A stretch of DNA of 64,000 bases. Source: Chionoecetes opilio. Taxonomy: Eukaryota; Arthropoda; Malacostraca; Decapoda; Majidae. Position 1 is the stretch's first letter. Each line of letters begins with the position of its first letter. Below, one piece after another: positions 22,398-35,800 of the stretch. The DNA is taken from positions 61,149 through 125,148 of the forward strand of contig JACEEZ010005987.1 in assembly GCA_016584305.1 (NCBI GenBank), in the 5' to 3' direction. The notes beneath the pieces were generated by a model. The model was not told the DNA's origin, ran no database searches, and was given only the letters and a program-made list of their open reading frames with translations. Position numbers and translations under genes: made by a program.

Positions 22398-24783
22398 AAG
22401 TAAAAAATATTATGGAAATATTTTTTTCATTATGGTCTATCAACATTCTGTCATTCATCTCAGTAATGCTGTGGTTTTCGAAAATATAGCAATAGGATTT
22501 TTTGACATAAAACGTACACCCATTAAGTAGCCTTCCTTGTAAATAGAGGAAATGCAAATGATCTAAAAGATCTTTTTAGCACCCTTTCTCTCTCTTGAAT
22601 ATTCTGTCCACTTTTTCTCTATAACCTTCGCAGATATTTTACATGCTATGCTGGTCAGTGACAGACAGATATGTAATTAAGTTTTTTTCTTTGTTTCCAT
22701 TTTTGTCTCTAGGCCCCATCTGAGCCCCTTTCCACTCTCTCTGGCCTTTTCCTGATTTCAAGTATTTGATAAGTGTAATTTAGAGGGCATGGAAACCAGA
22801 TATAAATTCAATTTTTTTAATATAAACTCTGAACCATCACCTATGAAAAAGGAATGTACCTTAAAAGGTCTAGCGAGTGCGTCATGACAACTTACATTTC
22901 ACTACAACAACACTCGCTAAACTTTTAGTCTTGTACCATGTACACCATAAAATTATCAGTGGACTCATGAAAAGAAACAACAAATATTGTATTGTACAAT
23001 GAAATCATGTGAATTGAAGTTTTGTGATAAATATGTAAGGAACTAATTCTGACATTATGGCAATTGGAGAGTACAAGCCAAGCATCCTGGAAGACCACTT
23101 GTAGAGGCAAGTCAGTCAGCCAATAATGCACCTGGCTGGTGACTCTAGTGGTGTGCATACATATGTAAGGGTGACTATAGTCCACAGAAATTCAAGTGGC
23201 AAATTCTAGTGGCACACCATTTAGAGAGCACATCTTGAGAAAGAGAGAGACCCTGAAGAGACTCCACCAACTTCAATGCCCAATGTACAATTATTTTACC
23301 CAGTACAGTGTAACCATTACAGTCACAGCTGTAGTAATTTGACAAGGAAACAACAATTCCAAAACTGCAGATTGTTTGAAAATGAAGTCCCTTTCCAATG
23401 TTCATGTTATATAATGTCACACTTAGTGTGTGATGCACCCCATCACTCTATCATTACAATATGAAATGACTCATAAATGAGAATCCAAGACCCTGATTAC
23501 ATAACATGCCATTCATCGCAAGCCTTAAGGTTGTCAAACTTAGAAAAATATACCTTTTGGGACTTAATGAATTACTTTTTTTATGAAACATGACGTGAAG
23601 GACGACTCCAGTTTCACATAAAATTAAATAATTTCTTGATATTATTGTATGCATGAAATAGTTTAAAATGGTTCACATATTGAACACGCCCTCTCTCTAC
23701 AAGCACACGGTTCATCTGTGCACAAGCAAGTTATTCAAGAACGATGCCACTATAACTACAACAGTTTACTGTAGTATGCATATTTTACAAAAATATATTT
23801 TTTGTCTAATAGCACAATTCTTTTCAACTATAAAATCCCCGAAAATACCATTTACAGGGTGACTATAGTATAGACGATCACATGTGAGGGGTAAAGACTG
23901 AACATTACTTTTATGATAATCTAGCATGATTGAAGGAGCTCCAGAATGTATAAGTAAGAAGATTCTGCGAGAGTACAGCTACACCAAGAGTGGATGAAAG
24001 CACAGTAGTTCAATAGCTGTATGGAAGATTATGAAGTACAATTTTAAGACATCTGGTAAGGGAGGAGACATTGTATCAGCATGGAAGATTAAGGGTGTGA
24101 GGTTTGAGTGAGTTATGTTTCACAAATGAAAGTAATGAGGACTGGGTATACTAGATGACATTTCTGCAACGGCCCGGGCGTAGGGGTCAAGAAGAAGGAA
24201 ACGCAGAATGAGACAATCTGCAATCCATTGTATGTTAATATACTGATGTCATGTGGTGTAAGACAGCTAGTAACATCCTGAGAGGTGATGTTCCCGGAGA
24301 TTGCTTATAATTCTTGAGAGATCAGTAGGGGAATATGCAGTGTGCGTGAAAAGATTAACCATTGCAAATTAAACTGGAGCTTCTTGTGTGACCTTAAGAG
24401 ATTCTGCGCCAGCAACTCGACAAAATCCTATGTTTAATCAGAAAATTAAGTCCGTTCAGTTTCAGAGTGCGTGTGGTGTGGAGCAGCCCATGGAAGGGTG
24501 ACTGCTGTGGGAGACCATCACAGGGGGCACAAGACAGTATAAATATATCAAGGCAAGTCTTGCGCTCCTACCTTAAGCTTTGTTGGTCCACTAATTCTCT
24601 GTAATTATGAAATATCTAAACACTAAAGCCATCATCATTTCATACAATACTTCACACACATTTAGGTGACATGCTTTTGATTTAGGATTGTCTAAGGAGA
24701 TCTTAAGGATATTCACATCAGATGACAACTTAGAATTTGTATTATGAGAATTCATAAATATTTCCTATAGGCTAAGTGTGGTG
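22398..24783. other. Intergenic, nothing recognised
   Basis: AT-rich, low-repeat sequence between the retrotransposon cluster and the ZnT7 stop codon. I see no exon-like open stretch on either strand. The part nearest 24784 should contain the 3' UTR of ZnT7 (reverse strand), but I could not fix a polyadenylation site. Confidence 0.5.
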
Positions 24784-25842
24784 CTACATGGTGGAGTAGT
24801 CCAGCTGGATGTAGATTTGTGTCACACCCACCGAGGAGAAGATGGCTCTGGCCTGCTGGGTCAGATACCTTGGGTCTGCTGCTCCCGACACCTCCAGCTT
24901 GACATTGCCTATGTATTGGCCGGAACACAACGTCCAGAAGCGGGGTTCCTGGACACTGAACACTCCCGGTAATGCTCGAATCTTATAGAAGCAGTTTGGC
25001 AGCACTTCATCCAACTCTCTAGGCTGCCGCTGCATCAAGATTTCCACAGAGTTACGAAGAAGGCCGAGCACACTGACTAGGATCAGCACGGCAATAAACA
25101 GGGAGCAGATGGGGTCTGCAATCATCCAGCCAAATAGGTACATGAGGATAGAGGACACTATGACTCCCACTGAACCCAGGGTGTCAGCCAGGATGTGCAG
25201 GTACACGCCCTGCATGATTTGTGATGGTGCAGCCCCGCCGTGGGAGTGACCGTGGTGTGCCTGGCCATTGTGGGCGTGGCCATGGTGGCTGTCCCCGTGG
25301 GAGTGGCCATGACCCCCACCACCATGGGAGTGTCCGTGGGCACCCCCGTGCTGGAATGCAAAGATCCCGATGAGGTTAACAATGAAGCCTAGAACAGACA
25401 CCACAAAGAGGCGTTCGTGCTTCACTTCTGGAGGCTCCATGAGGCGCTCCACACTCTCGGCAAAGATGAAGAAAGAGACAAACATCAAGAGTAGGCCATT
25501 GATGAAGCCACCCAGGATTTCAGCCCTCACATAGCCGTAAGTGAAGTGTTCATTTGCCCGCCACTTGGTGATGACCTTGGCTGCCAGGCCGACCAGCAGG
25601 CCAGAACAGTCAAAGAACATATGGAAGGCATCGGAGATAAGACCCAAACTGTTGGTCCACATGCCATAGAAGAGCTCCACAAAACCAAACGTCAGGTTTA
25701 AAATCAGGAACAAGAAAAGATTGCGGGAGTCCGAGTCTGAGAGAATGAGACGGACGATGCTGGATATCAAGTCCCTGAGCTGTGTCCGACTCACGGGGGT
25801 CAGAGGCTTGCTCTCCTCCACGTCAATGGTGACAGGCAACAT
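24784..25842 (-). CDS. SLC30A7: Zinc transporter 7 (ZnT7/SLC30A7), intronless
   Basis: A cation diffusion facilitator of 352 residues that carries cytosolic zinc into the early secretory pathway (Golgi) in exchange for protons. Six helices are expected. The zinc site is visible as H74 and D78 (DAFHMFFD, TM2) and H216 and D220 (HILADTLGS, TM5). Between TM4 and TM5 lies the His-rich loop (about residues 165-201, repeated GHSHG/GHAH), and after TM6 the C-terminal domain (VQEPRFWTLCSG...). Length and the start MLPVTID match the family (human 376 aa, longer loop). It ends QIYIQLDYSTM. The frame is uninterrupted, unlike its multi-exon neighbours; it could be a naturally intronless gene or an old retrocopy. 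Upstream promoter elements were not resolved. Confidence 0.95.
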   Translation of the reverse strand: MLPVTIDVEESKPLTPVSRTQLRDLISSIVRLILSDSDSRNLFLFLILNLTFGFVELFYGMWTNSLGLISDAFHMFFDCSGLLVGLAAKVITKWRANEHFTYGYVRAEILGGFINGLLLMFVSFFIFAESVERLMEPPEVKHERLFVVSVLGFIVNLIGIFAFQHGGAHGHSHGGGGHGHSHGDSHHGHAHNGQAHHGHSHGGAAPSQIMQGVYLHILADTLGSVGVIVSSILMYLFGWMIADPICSLFIAVLILVSVLGLLRNSVEILMQRQPRELDEVLPNCFYKIRALPGVFSVQEPRFWTLCSGQYIGNVKLEVSGAADPRYLTQQARAIFSSVGVTQIYIQLDYSTM

Positions 25843-26590
25843 TGTCTCATAGCCCGAGGTGAAAGGCAGTATATATAAACTACTTCATCACCCAACACAT
25901 CCACATCTATACTGAGTGTCTCAAGTCCTTCCAGGCACCATTGTTTTCTGTACTAGAACACAACACTAGTCACACTGTCTTAATGATTCACTACAACACA
26001 GTCATGAGAATGTTTGAATTATTTCCTTATGCACACTTTCATCAGCTTTTTACCACTTCATAGTATTTTCTGAGAACGAGGATGCATTTTTTGGGAATAT
26101 CCTCATTTCTTCCTCATGAGTTGAATAACCTTTTTTCTATTGACTCTTTAGGTGTCTCTTCATGGTTCTTCTTGCTAGTAGTTCACTGTGACTGCAGTCT
26201 GATGCCTCACACAACCTGCCAAACAAAGTAAACAATATATATATCTCAAGCAGCAAGCAATTGAAATATAAAAAAGTATAGTACATAATTATATTAATAA
26301 CTAGATTTCTACTCACATTTAAACTAGACTACTTGCCACATCATCGTTTTTAGTCTTATTAATCTCTTAACCTGTGTTTTCTACCACACCTATTCATGCC
26401 ATGCACTCACCTATGTTTTCTACCACATACCCATTCATGTCATGCACTCACCTCCCATTCTGAAGTGTAAATCATAAAAACTCAATTAGACAGCCCTATG
26501 GACTCCCCCACTGGTTGTTAAGGATAAAGCCCCCTATGAACAAAAAATCCTCAGAAAATTATCTGTTCAACAAAGAAGACATCAGTATCT
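25843..26590. other. Upstream flank of ZnT7
   Basis: No exon recognised. Reverse-strand 5' UTR and promoter are expected here. Confidence 0.4.
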
Positions 26591-26869
26591 ATTGGTATAC
26601 CAATTCTACTGCAGTTTAATGCAATACAAGGCACGTAGTAATAAACGTCCTAAACTTGTACGTATATCTGACCATTTGCAGTATTTTTAACATCTACATC
26701 AGCCATCGGAAATTAATAACATAAGTGGGATCTGGGGGGGCCACGACCCCCCCTTTAGGTTAGGTTAGTGAGCTAGCGGGAGGGTCTGGGGGCACCCCCA
26801 CAGTTAGGTTAGGTTACGTAGCCAATCTCCATGTATTGTATTAAACTGCAGTTTTACCGGTATACCAAT
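26591..26869. mobile_element. Foldback element A with TTAGG core
   Basis: The inverted arms (ATTGGTATACC... and its complement, both containing CTGCAGTTTAAT) are about 40 bp. Between them are two TTAGGTTAGGTTA tracts (near 26756 and 26804) separated by a GC-rich stretch with GGGGGCACCCCC. Confidence 0.75.
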
Positions 26870-26950
26870 CTATGAGAAAACTAATAACAGCAGAATGCTG
26901 AGAATTCACATAATAAATATTCACTAATCAATGGATGCTGGAACACAAGT

Positions 26951-27636
26951 TTAACATAAATTTCCTATTTTCAAGTTCAAGGGTGTGAGCACTTCCTGAG
27001 CCTCACAACGAGGGCCGCGGCCTTGAAACACCAGCCCCAAGGGAGCAGCTTGAGGTCCACCTTCAGTACCCGGCCCAGCCTGGCCTGATAACCCTCCACC
27101 TACATGCAAGGGTTGCGGGGCGGCGAGTGATGACAGCGGCCGCCGGTGTGACAGCTGGGCACCTGGCATGTAGGTCATCAACCCTCGCAGGTGGCTTCCG
27201 GGCTCCCAGACATCCTGTGACCACCTCACCACGCCAGTCCAGGCCACAATACCTCCACTACACACCAGGAAGGGCCAGGCGGTGCCGTGCAGGGTAGCGC
27301 CTAGCAGGACAGAACACGACACATCTCCTTCAGGCAACTGATGATGATGATGTACACAAGACTGTCCCTCAAATGACCGTCTTTGTTCACTGATTCTAAT
27401 TTGCCCGTAAATAAATACTTGATTGGTATTCTCCTATCAAAAGGTTCCTCAGTCATCAATTTACTTAACAGTCTTCCTTTACATGAAGCAATTGTTTTCG
27501 TGAGGACCAAATACACCTCAGCCTTGTACTGACGCACGGGCCTTTTTTTATGGCATCCACGTGCCCGGAAAAATGAAAATAAAAGCAATGAAAATGACAG
27601 GTAGCCTCCTGGTGAAAATATATGTAAGTAATTCAC
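26951..27636 (-). other. Possible exon pair of an unidentified gene
   Basis: Two overlapping reverse-strand open stretches. The first (27636-27301) starts with a signal-like hydrophobic segment (YLSFSLLLFSFFRARG) followed by a non-repetitive charged stretch (KLMTEEPFDRRIPIKYLFTG). The second (27337-26951) is GC-rich, like real exons here, and is preceded by TCATCATCATCAG, a possible 3' splice site. I recognise no family. It could equally be a chance frame in a GC-rich promoter region. Confidence 0.2.
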
Positions 27637-28917
27637 CTGTTAGTCTATGTACACACGTAGGCAGATGTGATGGTGGCTATAACGGAGTGCCATTGACGTG
27701 CTAAATACTGACGTGGATTGTTCCGCTTGACATGATTCACGAAGAGATTGAGATGACACCGAAGATTTACTGTAGCATTTATCTGACAACTGATCAGAAA
27801 TAGAGTGATCTTATCAAGCACAGCTACGTCAGCAATCTGAGATTTTTTCCGAAGACGAACTATTGCAGTAGTTACCCTTCACCTGCCTCAGTTTTCTAGC
27901 TCCAGAAGTTTTATATTATCGTGCTTGCGAATGACAAATGTTGGATATAACTCTTCATACTTAGCTGACCGAGTGTTTTGGCCTCTCCTATCTATACCCT
28001 GCTCATTAATATTACATTTGGACCCACAAAGAGGACGTGCTATCCGCTTTTCTTCAGCCGACAACTTAACATCCTGTCATTACGTCATCACATCAGCTGA
28101 TAATCCCTGAGCTCAGTATTAGGCCTGTATGTTGGAAAGTAGAGTATTAACTACTTGGCCGCTGTTGGTAGCTGAGCGTCTTTCTATATCTTCTTTATGT
28201 CAGTGTAGGTGCAGAACATTTGACAGGCAGGATGAAGGATAATACAAGAATTAGGATCAAGATTGCAGTGACGTCCACATCCGCGCCGAGACCCAGACCA
28301 GTGTAGTGTCACACACGGCAGACGGGAAGGTAATCAACGCTCGTAACCCGCCAGCTTGTTCTGTCACCAGTATTGAAGTAACGCACATTGGGTTCATAAT
28401 AAGTAGTTATTCAGCACTTGAGTAAAGCAGCACCGCTATAATGTCAAACCAGTAACCAACAGGGAACGAGATGTAAGTAAACACCTCGTAAAGTACTTTG
28501 GCCAGACATTGTACACTTAAAAATATATAGTTTAAACCGTTAGTCCAGACTCCAGTCAGTGCTTTGCTGAGGCTATTATTGTCTTTTGTATCTGTTTCCT
28601 CTCTTGCCTGATGAATACTTGCTAAGAGATACGGGTCCGTACCCACAGACGCCGCGGCTAGAGTTACGGCGGCCGTATTCTTGTGTTGTATAAATACGGC
28701 AGATTATTCCATATTTCGGTATTATTCCAGAAAAACACCTGTCTTACCACGAAGGACATGTGTATTTTATATAGACGGGTTTTTAGGTGTGGGAGGAAAA
28801 TGCAACTGATTTATAGCCCCAAAAAACCTAACTTGACATCAGACTACATGTAAAACTACATATATCTGTAGTTACAGTTTTGATTCATTCTTCATAATAT
28901 TTCCAGAAACTGTAATT
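27637..28917. other. Intergenic between ZnT7 and NFXL1
   Basis: No recognised gene. A reverse-strand open stretch at 28407-28646 has no family features. It should contain the NFXL1 promoter and perhaps a 5' non-coding exon. Confidence 0.4.
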
Positions 28918-29272
28918 ATGGAGGAGAGTTTCACGTTCGTTTTCAGAGACACCAACTACTTTTTCTTGGCCTACAATAGGTGCTTGTTCTAATGGTGCTA
29001 GTTTTATTTTGCGCAAACAAAACAAAACAAAAAATGGAAAAAAAATTAAACATAACCTAACCTTATGTTTTAATGAAACCAAACCTAACCTAACCTAACC
29101 TTACAGGTTTTAAAGAAACCTAACCTAACCTTAACCACAAAACAAACATTTTTATTTTTTTTATTTTTTGGGTTTGCGCAAAATAAAACTAGCACCATTA
29201 GAACAAGCACCTATTGTAGGCCAAGAAAAAGTAGTTTGTGTCTCTGAAAACGAACGTGAAACTCTCCTCCAT
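28918..29272. mobile_element. Foldback element B with CCTAA core, just upstream of NFXL1
   Basis: Arms of about 100 bp (28918-29018 and 29172-29272) are near-perfect inverted copies, starting ATGGAGGAGAGTTTCACG. The spacer contains three blocks of AACCTAACCT units. The right arm ends 85 bp before the NFXL1 start codon and creates an in-frame upstream open stretch that should not be mistaken for an N-terminal extension. Confidence 0.88.
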
Positions 29273-29356
29273 ATTAACCCCAGAAACTTCTCAAATGTCA
29301 GTATGATAAATTTCCAGAATACAATTTCTTTAATGCTGAAATCTTCATTGCCTCAG

Positions 29357-29804
29357 ATGGGAGACCATAACACAGGAAGAGGAAAGGGCAGAGGGAAGAG
29401 AGGAGGAAAAGGTGCGGGGGGAGGCTCCAAGAATGAGAAAAAAACTACTAATGTACCGAGTGACGGGTTCTGGGCCGTGAGCTGCAGTGACGGTGGCGGT
29501 GGTGGCAGGTCACAGCCCAAGGTGGACAAGGTCGCCAAGGTCGCCACACCAACTGTTGCCAAGAAAGAAGAGAAGAGCAAGTGAGTGATGGAATGTATAT
29601 ACAGTACCTAGATAGTAGAAAAATTAATATCACATTTTTATTAACATTACAGATTTCCAAGCATAGGTTTACATGCTTTGAATCAATTAACCTTTTTGGA
29701 TAATTTATAGTTTCACCCAACAAACGATTTTCTGATGCGCCTTATGTTTTTCTGGTGTGTTTTTATGTGTTTTGAATGAATCTGCTAACTGTTTCTGTCG
29801 CATT

Positions 29805-29836
<32 letters not shown>

Positions 29837-32800
29837 TTTTAATATATTATAGTTAGGTAAAGGTTAGGTTAGGTTTAGGTTCATTTTTTTCATTTTTTTC
29901 ATTTTTTTCATTTTTGCAAAAAAAAAAAAAAAAATTGCGACAGAAACGGTTAGCAGATTCATTCAAAACACATAAAAACACACCAGAAAAACATAAGGCG
30001 CATCAGAAAATCGTTGGTTGGGTGAAACTAAATTGACCACGTTTTTTCCTTAGAAATATATTGCATATAGTATTCTCTGTTAATGTTGCTAATTTCCCCC
30101 AAAACACCCATGTCATTGAAAAATGGAGACCAAATCATTGCTATTGCTGTTGTAGTAAAACTAGACATTACCACACAGTCCTGGTGAGAGGAAGTTTGCA
30201 GAGGCCTGCATGAAGATCCAGGAGTCTGTAGACCGTTACCTTGAGCGGCACGACCTTGCAGAGGACGCAGACGAGGATGAGGATGAGGATGATCTGGAGG
30301 AAGGAGCAATCATTGGTGAGTCAGATGTGAAGCAGTATGACCTCATGTAACCTAACTCAAGCTAAGGTCTTTTATTTGTGACTTGAAGAATAGTTAGCGT
30401 GACACATTGGCTTATTGTGTAGTGGCATATTCAGCTCACAAATAAGAGATTGAAATGACATGGGTTTGAATTCCCAGTCAGTTGGAGACAATTTGGGCTT
30501 TTCACAAATACACATCCTTCCTCTGATCTAACCCTACTGCTATAACGTTCAATTCCTTTCCCCTTCCCTCACCGTTTCACTCTTTCTCTGTGACCCCTGC
30601 CCTTCATTATGCTTTGCCATAGTGCCATATGACCTCCGATGTCTGGCACATTTTCCCTATTTTAGCATTTTCTCCTTTCAAACTATAGCTTCTTACCTAG
30701 TTGAGAACAGATATGGGATGTGAGCAGAGGAGTTGTGGCCTTTATATCCTGGCAAGGACTGAGTGTTACAACCCTCTTCACTGCTGTAGGTGTGGATGTG
30801 GAGGGTGGGTGTCTCCTGGCTGTGAAAAACAAGAAATGAAACACCATGAAAGCTAGTAAACAGGTGTTAGATGAAAAAGAAAAACTATACTGGTTTTTTT
30901 AAGAGGTAAAAAATCCTGACCCCTTGCTGCTTACTGACTGATATTTGATGCCAGGAGAAGAGAATAGTACGGTTCTTCTAAAATCTGCTGTATTTTATCA
31001 TAGTTAACCATATTATCAGGTAAACATAGGCATACAAAAATTTTAAGCATGAGACCTTAAGATAGAATGGAATTTTCGCCTCGTCAAAAAAAATAGACTA
31101 TATTATGTATCTAGCAATGCCTATATGTCACCTTGCAGACCGAGTATACCAAAGCTACGGGGACCAAGGCACAGACGGCCGCACACAGCAGTACCTTCAG
31201 GAGGCTGTCAAGAGTGGCACCCTCGTCTGTCTCGTCTGTATTGACGGCATAAAGCGTCTTGATCCCGTAAGTATTCAAGGCATCGTACACTCAAGCCTCG
31301 TGTTGTCATGGTTGAATGGGATCAGTTTGTTAGCAGGAGAATGTATTAACGGAATTCTTCCTCTTTCTGTTTAACGTCAGATTTTCCCATGATATCGTAT
31401 GAGGTTAGACGGCCGATGATACGCTTCCAACTATCTCTATATGTTAGCAGGAGAATATGTTAACGGAACTCTTCTTCTTTCTGTTTAACGTCAGATTTTT
31501 CCATAATATCGTATGAGGTTAGACGGCCGATGATACGCTTCCAACTACAGTAAAACCTCTCATATTGGGACTAATTGGGCCAAGGTGTGGTCCGAGTAAT
31601 GCAAGGATCCGAATAATGGGGGGATATGTAAAAAAATAAAAAATAAAATAAAATAATAAAATCTAGGTGTATATATAGCTAGGAAATTTCGACCCCTTAA
31701 AAAAAAATAAAAAAAAGTCCGAATAATGAGAGTCCGAATACAAGAGGTTTTACTGTATCTCTATTCGGAATGTCTTAACGGAATGTAAGAGATGATATTA
31801 GATTCATTGAAAGCATAAGCGTACAAGGTTATTCTCCCTTCCTTCCTTCCTTCCTTCCTTTTTTTTCCCTTTCCTCCTATCCTTCCATTCCTCTTTTTTT
31901 CCTTTGTCTTTCATCTACCTTCCTTTTCCCACATTTGTTTTATTTCCTTAACCTCACTTTCTTCTCTTCTCTCCTTTTCTTTTGATCACCTTCCCTAACA
32001 GATATGGAACTGTGGACTATGTTTCAGCAGCTTCCATATACTTAACACTACCTAGTACTGCTAACTACTACTACAGCCCACCCATCCCCATCCATGAAAA
32101 AGGTGGATACCATTAGATTCATGGAAAGCATAAGTGTACAAGGCTCTTCCCTGACAGGTATGGAACTGTGGCGAGTGTTTCAGCAGCTTCCATATCCAGT
32201 GTGTTCAAAAGTGGGCCAAGGACAGTATCTTCCAGCTGTCTGAGGCCCAGGCTGACAATGCCTATGACATGAGGGCTTTGCAGTCCACCCTCTCTTGGTG
32301 TTGGTGAGTGACTATACTAGTCAATGTCTCACTTCTTGGAATCATCATCATATCTTTCTGTCCCCTTCACACCCAGATCTTTCCTTTGCTATAAAAAAAA
32401 TGTATGTTGTTAGCCATAAAATTACGAAAAGTAACTGAATAAGAAACTCGTTATCGCACCATGAGAGAAGCGCATGCTTAAAATATTTGCTGTTTTGAGA
32501 GATATGCTTAATGGAAGGCCAAATCCCTTTTTTCTGGTTTTTATGGTTATTTTTTGTTTTTTTCATTTATTTCCTCGTAGGAACGGCCGAGTGACTCTTC
32601 CAAAGTCTATGGCGTCTTTTAATTGCCATCCCTTGGAATAAGGTAAATAAAAATGGGAGAATTATTCATTGTGCGTACTGTACAGATGTTAAGTTTCATA
32701 ATGGAAAACATACGAGATTCGAGTTTATATAAAGAACCAACAAAAAAAAACTGTTTAATGTCTTCGTGTTTAAGATTGCGTTTTTTATGGTTAAAGTTTC

Positions 32801-35800
32801 TTGTAATAATTAGTTATTCGAAAGATGTATCATATTTTAAAATATTTGGTTATATTACTGAATTGGTAATTACCAAATTAAGTGAATAGTTATTCTGTAA
32901 TCATTCTATATTTGTGTGTTAGAGCTCTGTGTCTTCCACACCTCAAATTTTCTCCTTGGAATAGGTACTAATGTTGGGAAAATTTCGTACTGTGTGTATA
33001 TTTTCTAGTAATCTACGCTTAATTTGTTAATATGCCATTCATAAAAACTTTAATGTCTTTTCGTGTCTTAAGATTTGTTTTTTTATTTGAAATTTTTTGT
33101 AGGATTTACAGTATTCGTAAACGATGTATCAATTTGTTAAATATTTTGGTTAGTGTAGGATCTGTAACTTACAAATAAGTGAATATTATTATGTATCTAT
33201 ATATTTTGTGTGTGAACTGCTCTGTGTTAGTCCCACCCCACATGTCTGGGAATAGGCCTTATGTATGAAGAAGAAAAATAATTCGTATGTTGTGAATATC
33301 TGTGTGTCGTAAGTTGATGATGCATAGCAATAAGCATGTCACCGTACAGTTGAGGTATTACCGGCACCTCTCACCTTGCTTGCCCGCAGTCCCAAGTGCC
33401 GCAGCCAGTACAGCCAGAGAGCCATCCCCACCAGGTATCTCTGCTTCTGTGGCAAAAAGATAGACCCAGAGTTTGATCCCTGGCTGCCTCCCCATTCTTG
33501 CGGCGAAGTGTGTGGCAGGAAACTACAGCCTTTGTGTGGCCACTCTTGTCTCCTCCTCTGTCATCCGGGTGAGTTTCTCCCAGTCATCATTTTCATCATT
33601 GTTACAGTATAGGTTATGTGCAAGCCAGGGTCAGGGAAATAGGAGCTCACTGGTTTATGGAGATCAGAGTCAGTGGGAAGTGAGTTGGTTACTGTTTGGA
33701 GATGATGCAGCACTGTGGTCAAGCATTATATGATTTAGAGTACGTAGTGGTTTCATTAGAAAGCATCAAGCAGGTATCACTGAAGTTATCCTCTGAACTT
33801 AACAATGTCTTTCAGGTCCCTGTCCTCCCTGCCCAAAGAATGTCAGTAATTCCTGCCACTGTGGTCAGCAGCCTGCAAAGACAAGGCGATGCTCAAACAA
33901 GGCGTGGACATGTGGTCAGCCATGTGGCCGCATACTGAGTTGTGGTCAGCACCCGTGCAGGAACCCTTGCCACCCCGAGGAGTGTTCCCCCTGCCCCAGG
34001 AAGAGCCAGCAGCACTGCTCCTGTGGCGGCAGTAAACAGCTCAGGGAGTGTGCCCGGCCCGTCTGGCACTGTGATAAGGTACTGTCTTGGTCTTGCCTTC
34101 AGTCATTGCAATACTGTACATGTAGCTGCCAACCTTTCACTACAAGTTTAAGCCCTTGCATTACTTGTATTTATCCCATGTTTAGGTGTGCAACAAGCAA
34201 CACAGCTGTGGCTATCATCGCTGCCAGCAAATCTGCCACAAGGAAGACTGTGGATTGTGTCCCAGCAGTGGGCGGCGCTCATGCCCGTGTGGCAAAACCT
34301 CCCACACGCTCCCCTGCACCCAAGACATTCCCAGCTGTGGAGACACGTGTGGGAAAGAATTAGCTTGTGGCGTCCATCTGTGTGCTGAACGCTGCCACAA
34401 AGGAGCCTGTCCCATGGTACTATGTCTACCAATACCTGTGCATGGGCAGAAGCCTTAGTAATGCATGGATAAAGTGCACACTTATTGAAGCACACATGAC
34501 AACATTTTTTATCTTTGCTGTATGGTGAGAGTAATATAATGTGCTTATGTCTGTAGAGTGCTCAGCTGCCCATGCATTCCCCACCACTTTTTCTTTTCGT
34601 TATTTCAATTAAACGAAAGAATGTGTAGACAACTTGGGCAATAAAAAAAATACATGAATCCAACACAGTGTTCTCCTGGTCCCGGCAGTGCTTACAGTTC
34701 CGGGTGAAGCGGTGCCGGTGTGGGGCGCGGGAGAAAGAGATGGCCTGCAGCAAGGAGTTAGTGTGTGAGCTCAAGTGTAAAAAGCTGAGGGACTGTGGCC
34801 GTCACACCTGCAGCAGAAAGGTAGTCCTCGCTCTGTTTGTTTCTTTATATCCTCAGGTGGTGGCTCACTTCTTCAGGAAATAGAATATATCATACATGTC
34901 TTGTTCCTCTCCCCACCCCTCACCGTTGCACTCTTTCTCTCTAACGTGTCCCTTTTTATGTTTTGCCACAGTGCAATATGACCTCTGATGTCTGGTACAT
35001 TTCCCCTTTTGGCATTTCAATCAATCGATCAATACATATCCTATTGCTGCTGTCCACTTCCTTCTCATGGTTAGGTCCCGATTTGTTCTTTTATGGAAAT
35101 AGCAGAGATCAGTCAAAACACAGAAAGGACGTTATATTTCATGAAACATTTAAAGTTATAAGATGATTCTCCATTTTTTTTTTTTTCTGAATTTGGATAA
35201 CATCTCTTATGTGGGAAAGGTATAGTTTTACTTGATATCTAGAATTATATGTGGCATTGCAACTATTTATTTAAGACGTGACCCATACTAGTGTTGGCAA
35301 AGCACGTGTCTAAACCCTGATAGCCATCCAGTCCAAGCTTGCACTCAAATTAATGGACAGTAGATAACATGCAGATGGTTTTAAGCCATACAAGAAACTA
35401 AAAGAAACTGCTGCTCAGAGTGTGTCAAAAGTGGAACTTGAACACAGTTGTGGCAGCTATTTGACTATTGTCATCACCCTCATTTTCACATTTGTGCAAG
35501 AATTAGTAACTTTGAACATCCTACTTCATGTTATCAGAAATGTTGTTTACTTGAAGAGTCTAGGACTTCATTATTTTTTCATATTTAGGTAGTCTTTTTG
35601 GTGATGATTTTTAATCTTATTTACAAGGAAAAGCACACAAGCCTAGATATCTCTCCTTCAGTCCTACTCTGAGTCTCTATTCAGATTGCTTTGTAATACT
35701 TTAAACTCTAAAAGATCAAATGAATTAGGACTACAGGAACTACCACGTGTAGGTCTCACGGCCTCTTGTAGCTTCCTTATATTCTTATGTTCTTAATTGA

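Noticed and set aside
21907..22557. Long reverse-strand frames with a SLQCFPSCTCRMA repeat
   Set aside because: A 44-bp unit cycles through the three frames, so all are open; a repeat artefact.
28407..28646. Reverse-strand 79-codon frame with hydrophobic stretch
   Set aside because: No family resemblance, no clear splice context, AT-rich composition unlike the real exons.
29168..29356. In-frame N-terminal extension of NFXL1 (MGLRKIKLAP...)
   Set aside because: It is the right arm of foldback element B plus a short linker; the family start corresponds to MGDHNTGRG at 29357.
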